Part shown: one piece after another, positions 24,806 through 32,213 of the stretch
How positions within the stretch are numbered: position 1 is the stretch's first letter
Layout of the letters: each line of letters begins with the position of its first letter
Assembly: GCA_002309655.1 (NCBI GenBank)
Contig: DBXM01000004.1
Coordinates: forward strand, 7,679 to 49,918
DNA: 42,240 nucleotides
From: Mageeibacillus sp. UBA1212
GTDB lineage: Bacteria > Bacillota > Clostridia > UBA1212
Reading direction: 5' to 3'
Notes under the pieces: generated by a model
Told to the model about the DNA's origin: nothing
The model's input: only the letters and a program-made list of their open reading frames with translations
Database searches by the model: none
Translations under genes and position numbers: made by a program

Positions 24806-27800
24806 ATGGACAAAAAACAAAAGCGTAGAATTATCGTGTTGTGCGTTTGCGTCACCCTCGTTATTGCGCTTATTGTGGCTCTCATTATACACGGAAGCCG
24901 CAAGTCGGGCATTAAGCAGTTCGAGGTCACAAACGAGGACACGATGTCCTTCAACCCGTTTGTCGAGAACGAGGAAAGGTCGGACAACAGTCTGCTCGAG
25001 TACGGCAAGGTTCTCACAAAATACGGGACGAAGTACAATAAGTATACGGGAGAGGATATTGTCTTCAACGCCGCCGATTTCTACGGTATCAGCTTCAGGT
25101 TCGAGACCGGTGACACGATCATACTCTACCGCAACGACGGCGGCGAGTATGAGTCAGTGTCGTACAGAGGCAAGCTCTACGATTTCGGCCAGGTCATGAA
25201 CGGCGAACTGACGTTCGCGACCGAAGCTCTTATCGCGAGAATCAACCGTATCACGTCCAACATCTCGTTTGACGAGGACTACTCCTACGAGATCTACGAG
25301 GACGTCGAAACGGGGCGCGACGCTGACGGATATACCACTGCCGCCAAACAGGAAGACAGGTTCAAGGCCGTTTCCGGAACGATCAAAGCGGACTCCGCGG
25401 CGATCTACTTCGGAAAGTCCGACAAGACCGAGAACGACGGCACGAACGCCCTCGACGAGCTGACCTACATCTACAAGGTCGACGTTCCCGAGACCGCGCT
25501 CTACTCGCTCGAGCTCGAGTACTTCCTCCCCGAAAACAGGTCGAACAACACTCTGGTCAGGCTGAGAGTCGACAACAAGTACCCCTTTAAAGAGGCGGGC
25601 AGCATCGAGCTGAAGCGTCTCTACAACTTCTACGACTCCATGAGCCTCGACATCGCCGGCAACGAGATCCGCGGCCAGCAGCAGGAAATCTTCCGCTGGC
25701 AGGACGTGGTGGTCACGAACCCCGAGGGCCTCTACAGAAACCCGTACAGATTCCTGATCAACGCGAGCGCGCTGGCCAGCCCCGAGAAGCCGAGAACGAT
25801 CTCGCTGACCTTCGGAAGAGAGCCCGCCATCGTGAAGACGATCCGCCTCGTGGCGCCCGACAACAACAGAAACTACGAAGAGTACAAGGCTGAAATGGGC
25901 TTCACCGGGTCGGGAATCGTCAAGGACGCGCTGAAGCAGGTCGAGTTCGAGATTCCTTCGGAGAAGAACACCATCAGCATCCGCAGCGAGTGGGACGGCA
26001 ACTACTGCACGTACCCCGCTTCCTATCAGGTCACGAGATACAACTATTTCGGCGGCGACAGATGGGTCAACGGCGGCGACGGCGCGACGTGGAAGTTCAG
26101 CGTGGAGAAGGACGGCTGGTACCAGATCGGTTTCAGATATCAGACGACCCTGACCGACATCGTGGCGTACACCGAAATCAAAATTGACGGCGAGGTGCCG
26201 TTCAAGGAGATGGAGGAGTACTGCTTCGCATATTCGGACGGCTGGGTCGGCACCTCTCTTATGGACGCGAACCAGAATCCGTACTACTTCTACCTGACGG
26301 CAGGGGAGCACGACATCTCGATTACCGCGAAGGTCGGTCCGTTGCGCGCCTCCATTCAGAGCCTCCAGGAGTCGATGGACTCGATCTCCAAGTTGGTCAG
26401 CATGGTCGTCAGCATCACCGGCGCCACGAGAGGATCGAGCGGCGGATACGCGGTCGACAAGAACAGAGACTGGGACCTCGACAAGTACATTATGGGCATC
26501 GAGGAGGAGGTAGCCAACTACCGCGACACGTTCGCGAGGATCTACGACCAGATCAAAGAGGCCAACGGCGGCGTTCTGCCTTACTACGGCTCTTCGGTCG
26601 CGGTCGCGAAGGCGCTTTTCGAGAGACTTTCGAAGGGCACCGAGGGCCTCGAGGATATTCCTTCCTCGCTCAATGAAATTACCAACGCGCTGTCGAGTCT
26701 CTCCACGACGCTGCAGAACATCTCGCAGCACCCGATCGCCTTCGACTACATGGTCGTTCACGGCGGCGAGTTCGACTACTCCAAGTGCAGAAGCAACGGC
26801 TTCCAGAACCTCTACGTCGGCGCGATCCAGTTCGGCGACTCCTTTAAGAAGGACTACACGCTGGTCGGCGCCCGCGAGGCGACAGACGCCGAGGAAGTAA
26901 AGGAAATCGAGGTCTACGTGGCGAGAGGACGTGAATACGTCGAAATGCTCCGCAACCTCATCGCCGAAGACTTCACGCCGAAGACGGGAATCAAGGTCAG
27001 CGTCAACATGGTCTCCGGCGGCGTCGAAGGTCTGGTCATGCTGCGCTACGTAACGGGAACCGCACCTGACGTCGCGATTTCGGTCGGCGCCGGCGCGCCT
27101 GTCGAGTACGCGGCCAGAGGCGCTCTTGTGGCCTACAACGACCTGGACGGCGACGGCGTCGACGACAACCCCGAGTTCGAGGAGTTCAAGAAGAACTTCC
27201 TGCCCGGAGCGCTGACGCTTTCAAGGTACCGCGGCAACTACTACTCGGTTCCCGAGACCCAGGGCTGGGCTGCTCTGTTCTACAGGACCGACATTCTCCG
27301 CGAGCTCGGCATCGAGAACATTCCCCAGACGTGGGACGAGGTCTACGAGATACTGCCGAGACTGCAGGAGAAGAACATGGACTTCTGCTACAACTACGGC
27401 ACCGGCAACCTCTATCCGTTCCTGTACCAGAACGGCGCGGACGTCTACGACTACAACGGCCTCCACTCCGCACTCGACAGCGAGCAGGCCTACAACGCTT
27501 TTGTCGAATATGCCAACCTTTATAATAAATATAATATCCCGTACGCGGCCAACTTCTACATGAAGTTCAAGCTCGGCGACATGCCGATCGGAATCGCGGA
27601 CATGGGAATGTACTGCCAGCTGAGATACTCCGCGCCGGAGATCAACGGTAAATGGGCGATGTCGCCCGTTCCCGGCCACCTCAAAGAGGACGGCACGATC
27701 GACCGCAGCATGGGCGGCAGCGGAACCACCTGCGTCATGATCAAGAACAAGGGCGAGAAGCTCCAGTCCAAAGAGGCGTGGGAGTTCGTCAAGTGGTGGA

Positions 27801-28177
27801 TGAGCGAGTCCGTCCAGGTCGCCTACGCGCAGGAAGTCGAGGCAACCTTCGGCGTCGCCTCCAGATGGAACACCGCTAACAGGTACGCGATCAACTCGAT
27901 GGCGTACAGCGACGAAGAGCTCGCGGTCATCAACGAACAGTGGTCTTACTTCACGGAGACGCCGGTCGTTCTCGGCGGTTACTACACGCCGCGTTACCTC
28001 ACGACCGCGCTCAACCAGGCCGTTCTTCAGGGCAGCAACATCAGGATCGCCCTCGAGGACGCGGTCAGGGAAATCAACAAAGAGATGAAGCGCAAACAGA
28101 AGGAGTTCTTCCCGGACGGCGTGGATTCGATTGTCTGGTCTGAATACAGAGAAAAGGAGGTAGGCACAAATGGGTAA
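24806..28177 (+). CDS. membrane-anchored 1123-residue solute-binding protein with carbohydrate-binding-like modules
   Basis: The protein is more than twice the length of an ordinary CUT1 binding protein (400-550). It has no lipobox; instead a basic start and one hydrophobic helix (about 9-28) anchor it. Residues about 190-350 (VDVPETALYSLELEYFLPEN) and 395-515 (FSVEKDGWYQIGFRYQT, with YYFYLTAGEHDISI) look like two beta-sandwich carbohydrate-binding modules. Residues about 515-640 are helical. From about residue 700 a family 1 sugar-binding protein is recognisable: IEVYVARGREYVEML, APDVAISVGAGAPVEYAARG, NYYSVPETQGWAALFYRTDI, WDEVYEILPRLQEKNMDFCY and KEAWEFVKWWMSESVQ. It should capture a sugar polymer or oligomer outside and deliver it to the permease pair encoded next. 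Its stop overlaps the next start (ATGGGTAA). The ligand is unknown. Confidence 0.85.
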   Translation: MDKKQKRRIIVLCVCVTLVIALIVALIIHGSRKSGIKQFEVTNEDTMSFNPFVENEERSDNSLLEYGKVLTKYGTKYNKYTGEDIVFNAADFYGISFRFETGDTIILYRNDGGEYESVSYRGKLYDFGQVMNGELTFATEALIARINRITSNISFDEDYSYEIYEDVETGRDADGYTTAAKQEDRFKAVSGTIKADSAAIYFGKSDKTENDGTNALDELTYIYKVDVPETALYSLELEYFLPENRSNNTLVRLRVDNKYPFKEAGSIELKRLYNFYDSMSLDIAGNEIRGQQQEIFRWQDVVVTNPEGLYRNPYRFLINASALASPEKPRTISLTFGREPAIVKTIRLVAPDNNRNYEEYKAEMGFTGSGIVKDALKQVEFEIPSEKNTISIRSEWDGNYCTYPASYQVTRYNYFGGDRWVNGGDGATWKFSVEKDGWYQIGFRYQTTLTDIVAYTEIKIDGEVPFKEMEEYCFAYSDGWVGTSLMDANQNPYYFYLTAGEHDISITAKVGPLRASIQSLQESMDSISKLVSMVVSITGATRGSSGGYAVDKNRDWDLDKYIMGIEEEVANYRDTFARIYDQIKEANGGVLPYYGSSVAVAKALFERLSKGTEGLEDIPSSLNEITNALSSLSTTLQNISQHPIAFDYMVVHGGEFDYSKCRSNGFQNLYVGAIQFGDSFKKDYTLVGAREATDAEEVKEIEVYVARGREYVEMLRNLIAEDFTPKTGIKVSVNMVSGGVEGLVMLRYVTGTAPDVAISVGAGAPVEYAARGALVAYNDLDGDGVDDNPEFEEFKKNFLPGALTLSRYRGNYYSVPETQGWAALFYRTDILRELGIENIPQTWDEVYEILPRLQEKNMDFCYNYGTGNLYPFLYQNGADVYDYNGLHSALDSEQAYNAFVEYANLYNKYNIPYAANFYMKFKLGDMPIGIADMGMYCQLRYSAPEINGKWAMSPVPGHLKEDGTIDRSMGGSGTTCVMIKNKGEKLQSKEAWEFVKWWMSESVQVAYAQEVEATFGVASRWNTANRYAINSMAYSDEELAVINEQWSYFTETPVVLGGYYTPRYLTTALNQAVLQGSNIRIALEDAVREINKEMKRKQKEFFPDGVDSIVWSEYREKEVGTNG

Positions 28178-29198
28178 AAACAGAAAAGCGTTGAAACAGG
28201 CGGAAGACACCGTCGTAAACGACGCGCAGGCGGCCGGACAGAACGCCTTGGACGACGCCGAGAACGGCGGAAAGAAGAAGCGCGACTACACCAAGTCGTA
28301 TTTCTCCTACACGATGCATGAGATCTGGAACCACAAGATGTCATACGCGCTGATCGCGCCGTTCTTTATCTGCTTCATCACGTTCACGCTGCTGCCGCTG
28401 ATTGCTTCCGCGGTCCTGAGCTTCTTCTACTTCGACTCGCTGAGCTGGCCGCAGTTCATCTTCTGGGACAACTACGTTTACCTCTTCGTCGAGGACTCGC
28501 TGTTCCTGAAGGCGTTCAGCAACACTCTCTACTACGCGGTCATCGTCGGCCCGGTCTCGTACATCGCGTCCTACTTCTTCGCCTGGTTCATCAACCAGGT
28601 CCCGAACAAGCTGAGACCGATCTACACGCTGGCCTTCTACGCGCCTTCGCTGTGCTCCGGTATCGCGATGGGCGTTGTCTGGCTGGTCATGTTCGCGAAC
28701 GACAGCCAGGGCTACATCAACTCGGTGCTGCTTAACGCGGGCCTCATTACGGAGCCGATCCAGTTCCTGCAAAACGTCAAATGGATCATGCCCGTAATCA
28801 TTATCGTCGCGCTGTGGTCTTCGCTCGGCGCCGGCTTCCTCTCATTCGTCGCCGGCTTCACGAACGTCGACAAAGAGCTTTACGACGCGGCGATGGTCGA
28901 CGGCATCACTTCGAGATTCCAGAGACTTATTTACATCGACATTCCTCAGACGATGCCTCAGCTGCTCTTCTCGGCAGTTCTGACGATCACGGGTTCGTTC
29001 ACGGTTGGCGGTCTCAGCCAGACGCTGGTCGGCCACCCGAGCCCCGAGGACGCGGGTCTTACAATCATGCTCCACCTTGGCGACTACGCAGGTCAGCGTT
29101 TCGAGGTCGGTTACGCCTCGGCTATCGCGGTCGTGCTGTCGGCAATGGTTCTCGGCATCGGACGTCTCGCGTTCAAGCTGCTTCAGGAAAAGGGGTGA
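28170..29198 (+). CDS. sugar ABC transporter permease (MalF-type), set 1
   Basis: The 342-residue inner component overlaps the binding-protein gene by eight bases and is preceded by AAAGGAGG. A charged cytoplasmic tail of about 50 residues precedes six membrane helices. The EAA loop for contact with the ATPase reads YDAAMVDGITSRFQRLIYID. YALIAPFFICFITFTLLPL at the first helix is typical of MalF/UgpA-type permeases. It forms the pore together with the following MalG-type permease. No ATPase gene is nearby, as is common for CUT1 systems that share an MsmX-type ATPase in Firmicutes. Confidence 0.92.
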   Translation: MGKNRKALKQAEDTVVNDAQAAGQNALDDAENGGKKKRDYTKSYFSYTMHEIWNHKMSYALIAPFFICFITFTLLPLIASAVLSFFYFDSLSWPQFIFWDNYVYLFVEDSLFLKAFSNTLYYAVIVGPVSYIASYFFAWFINQVPNKLRPIYTLAFYAPSLCSGIAMGVVWLVMFANDSQGYINSVLLNAGLITEPIQFLQNVKWIMPVIIIVALWSSLGAGFLSFVAGFTNVDKELYDAAMVDGITSRFQRLIYIDIPQTMPQLLFSAVLTITGSFTVGGLSQTLVGHPSPEDAGLTIMLHLGDYAGQRFEVGYASAIAVVLSAMVLGIGRLAFKLLQEKG

Positions 29199-29204
29199 TG
29201 ACAG

Positions 29205-30074
29205 GTGTTTCAAGTTGACGTTGATTATTTAAAGAAAGCGAAGAAACGCAGAGAGTACGCACCTACAGTCATCTCGATCGTGCTGGCCTTCGCGGGCGTC
29301 ATTTCCGCGCTGCCGATCGTCTACCTTTTCGTTACGGCTTTCAAACCCGCGGAGGAGCTCTTCCTCTACCCGCCGAGGTTCTACGTGTCCAACCCGACCC
29401 TTAAGAACTTCAGCGACCTGGTGAGCATTACCGCGAACACCATGGTGCCCTTCACGAGGTACCTGTTCAACACGATTATCATCACCGCGCTCTACATGTT
29501 CGCCCTGATAGTCGTCGGCACGATGGCCTGCTACCCGCTCTCGAAGCACAGGTTCCCGGGCGGCACGGCGCTGTTCAAGCTGGTCACCAACGCGCTGCTC
29601 ATCATTTCCGGCGCGGCCGCGATCCCCAGCTACATCATCGTTACCGGCCTCCATCTCGACAACACGTATCTGGTGTACATCATTCCCGGCCTCGCGAACT
29701 GTACGTGTATGTTCCTGCTCAAGCAGTTCCTCGACCAGGTGCCAAACACGATATTCGAGGCGGGAAAGATCGACGGCGCTTCCGAGTGGCAGCTCTACAC
29801 TAAAATTGCTCTGCCGCTGCTCAGGAACGCGCAGGCGACGTGCGTAATTCTGACGTTCCCTGGAATCTGGGGCGACGCCGGAACTTCCACGACGTATATC
29901 TATGACGAGCAGCTCCGTACCTTCGCGTTCTTCATGTCGACGCTGCAGGGCGGTCTTGCGAGAACCGGCGCTAACTCCGCGGCTTCACTCATCATGACGC
30001 TGCCGAGCATCATCGTGTTCGTCATCTCGCAGTCCAGCGTTATGGATACGATGGCCCACTCGGGTATTAAGTAA
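29205..30074 (+). CDS. sugar ABC transporter permease (MalG-type), set 1
   Basis: A GTG start at 29205 follows AGGGGTGA with seven bases of spacing and gives 289 residues. Six membrane segments are visible. The family elements include VTAFKPAEELFLYPPRFYV after the first helix and the EAA loop EAGKIDGASEWQLYTKIALP. It pairs with the MalF-type protein encoded six bases upstream. It ends LPSIIVFVISQSSVMDTMAH followed by a short GIK tail, which is the common ending of this subfamily. The next gene starts 12 bases later. Confidence 0.92.
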   Translation: MFQVDVDYLKKAKKRREYAPTVISIVLAFAGVISALPIVYLFVTAFKPAEELFLYPPRFYVSNPTLKNFSDLVSITANTMVPFTRYLFNTIIITALYMFALIVVGTMACYPLSKHRFPGGTALFKLVTNALLIISGAAAIPSYIIVTGLHLDNTYLVYIIPGLANCTCMFLLKQFLDQVPNTIFEAGKIDGASEWQLYTKIALPLLRNAQATCVILTFPGIWGDAGTSTTYIYDEQLRTFAFFMSTLQGGLARTGANSAASLIMTLPSIIVFVISQSSVMDTMAHSGIK

Positions 30075-30086
30075 GGGGGTGCCGCA

Positions 30087-32213
30087 GTGAAAAGATTCAG
30101 ATTGAAGCAATTTATCTGCGCGGCGCTGGCCGTAACCTGCATTTTCTCCGTTCTGGCGATTCTGCCCGCGGCCGCAGCGACCCCGTACGCAAACTACTTT
30201 ATGTCCCAGGCCGACGAGTACAGCTTCAACCTTCCCACGCCGGAGGCGTACCAGATGGTAAAGGTCGTCGACTTCCCGGACACCGCAACAGGCAAACTTC
30301 TCAACCCGGAGGACATCTTCATCGGACCGGACGAGAGGATCTACATCGCGGACACGGGCAACAACCGCATCGTGATCCTCAAGAAAGACCTCACGTTCGA
30401 TTTCGCGATTACCGGATTTGAAGAGGACGGCAGCAAGCTCAACTCGCCCTCGGCGGTTTTCGTGGACGACGACGGAACGATCCTCGTTTCGGACTACGGA
30501 AACAAGCGCCTGGTCGAGTTCACGAAGTACGGCAACTTCAGATTCGCGTACCCGACGCCCGAGAGCGACATCCTCTCGCAGGACTTCAACTACCAGCCTT
30601 CGCGAGTCGTGAAGGACGAGAAGGGCTACATTTACGTCTGCTCCGTCGGCGACTCGAACGGTATTCTGATGCTCTCCTCGGACGGCGAATTCAGAAACTA
30701 CTTCGGTACCAACAAGGTCGCGCTCACGTTCTGGGAGATGGTCGCAAGGCTGCTCTGGTCGAGAGAGTCGAGAAAAGGTACCATCGTAACGCTGCCTTAT
30801 ACTTTTAATAACATCTTTATTTATGACGGATACATCTACGCGACGACGACGGGTTACTCGGCCGCACAGATGAGAAAGATCAACCCCGCGGGCTCCGACG
30901 TTCTCTACGCCGGCTACGACTTCTCGGACAAGGGTCTTCTCAGAAACTCCAGCGACCTGCAGAACTTCATCGACGTCACCGTGGACAAGGATCTTGACGC
31001 GTTCATCATCGACTCGACCTACGGCCGCGTTTACGAATACGACGAGTGGGGCAGAAACCTGTTCGCGTTCGGCGCGGTGGGAACGGGCTACGGCCAGTTC
31101 TCGAACCCGAAGTCGCTTGAAGTCGACAACGAAGGCAACATCTACGTGCTCAACGGCGGCAACAACACGGTCTACGTTTTCGCGAGAACCGAATTCGCCG
31201 ACCTGGTTCACAAGGCCAACAAGAACTACTCCCTCGGTATCTACGAGGAAGCGGACAACCCGGCGGTGAAGGGTGACAACGCGTTCGATCAGTGGACGGA
31301 AGTCAAGAAAGAGGACAACTTCTACGTGCTCGCGCTCCAGTCCATCGGACAGATTCTGTGGAGAAAAGAGCGCTACTCGGAGGCTCTCAAGTACTTCGAA
31401 GACGCCGAAGACGTCACATGGTACTCGAAGGCGTTCGAGGAGCTCCGCGCGGACTTCCTGGGCGACTACTTCTCGATCATCGCTACGGTCATCGTGGTGC
31501 TGCTGGTCGGTCTGCTCGTGTTCAAGTCCGTCAGGAAGCGCTACAGAATGAAGCACCCGAAGGATCCGAACAAGAGCAACATTTTCACGAAGATCGGCGA
31601 CTTCTTCAAGAATATGGTCTACGTCTCGCTGCACCCGGTGGACGGATTTGAGGACATCAGGTACGAGAACAAGGGCACCTACCTCGACGCGGTGATAGTC
31701 ATGCTGATCTACATCGTGACCCACTGCCTCGCGAAGCTGTGCGAAGGATTCATATTCAGAGGCGGACGTCCGGTCGAGTTCATCGACTGGGGCGAGGAAC
31801 TGCTCTGGTGCGTGCTCCCGTGGGTGGTCGTTTCAATCGTCAACTACGGCGTGACCACGATACTCTACGGCGAAGGACGTTTACGCGACGTTGTGATAGG
31901 CGGCGCCTACTGCCACGTTCCGCTGATTCTAATCCATCTGCCGCTCGCTATCATTTCGCGCGGACTCACGCTTTCCGAGCAGCCGATCTACAACCTGATC
32001 ACTTACGTGTCCTACGCGTGGGTGGTGCTGCTGGTGTTCATGTGCATGAAGGGCGTTCACGGCTTCAACCCCATCAAGGCGGTGCTGGTATTCATTCTCA
32101 CCGCGGCGGGCGTTGCGGCGGTCGTGATACTGTTCATGATCGTGAGAGGCCTCGCAAGACAGTTTGTTGACTTCATAGTCCAGTTTGCAAAGGAGTTGAG
32201 CTATCTTGTTTAA
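30087..32213 (+). CDS. exported NHL-propeller protein fused to a YIP1-like membrane domain
   Basis: GTG at 30087 lies behind AAGGGGGT and gives 708 residues. A signal peptide (to about residue 32, ending AAAATP) exports the N-terminal part. Residues about 55-375 carry NHL-type repeats: PEDIFIGPDERIYIADTGNN, then FVDDDGTILVSDYGNKRLVE, KDEKGYIYVCSVGD and VDNEGNIYVLNGGNNTVYVF. These should form a beta-propeller outside the cell. Residues about 380-455 are helical and TPR-like (ALQSIGQILWRKERYSEALK). A membrane helix follows (about 460-480), then a cytoplasmic stretch and four to five more helices (about 530-705) resembling the YIP1 family (VSLHPVDGFEDIRYENKG, VIGGAYCHVPLILIHLPLAI). It probably senses or scaffolds surface glycan uptake, but the function is unknown. 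The stop overlaps the next start (TTGTTTAA). Confidence 0.8.
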   Translation: MKRFRLKQFICAALAVTCIFSVLAILPAAAATPYANYFMSQADEYSFNLPTPEAYQMVKVVDFPDTATGKLLNPEDIFIGPDERIYIADTGNNRIVILKKDLTFDFAITGFEEDGSKLNSPSAVFVDDDGTILVSDYGNKRLVEFTKYGNFRFAYPTPESDILSQDFNYQPSRVVKDEKGYIYVCSVGDSNGILMLSSDGEFRNYFGTNKVALTFWEMVARLLWSRESRKGTIVTLPYTFNNIFIYDGYIYATTTGYSAAQMRKINPAGSDVLYAGYDFSDKGLLRNSSDLQNFIDVTVDKDLDAFIIDSTYGRVYEYDEWGRNLFAFGAVGTGYGQFSNPKSLEVDNEGNIYVLNGGNNTVYVFARTEFADLVHKANKNYSLGIYEEADNPAVKGDNAFDQWTEVKKEDNFYVLALQSIGQILWRKERYSEALKYFEDAEDVTWYSKAFEELRADFLGDYFSIIATVIVVLLVGLLVFKSVRKRYRMKHPKDPNKSNIFTKIGDFFKNMVYVSLHPVDGFEDIRYENKGTYLDAVIVMLIYIVTHCLAKLCEGFIFRGGRPVEFIDWGEELLWCVLPWVVVSIVNYGVTTILYGEGRLRDVVIGGAYCHVPLILIHLPLAIISRGLTLSEQPIYNLITYVSYAWVVLLVFMCMKGVHGFNPIKAVLVFILTAAGVAAVVILFMIVRGLARQFVDFIVQFAKELSYLV

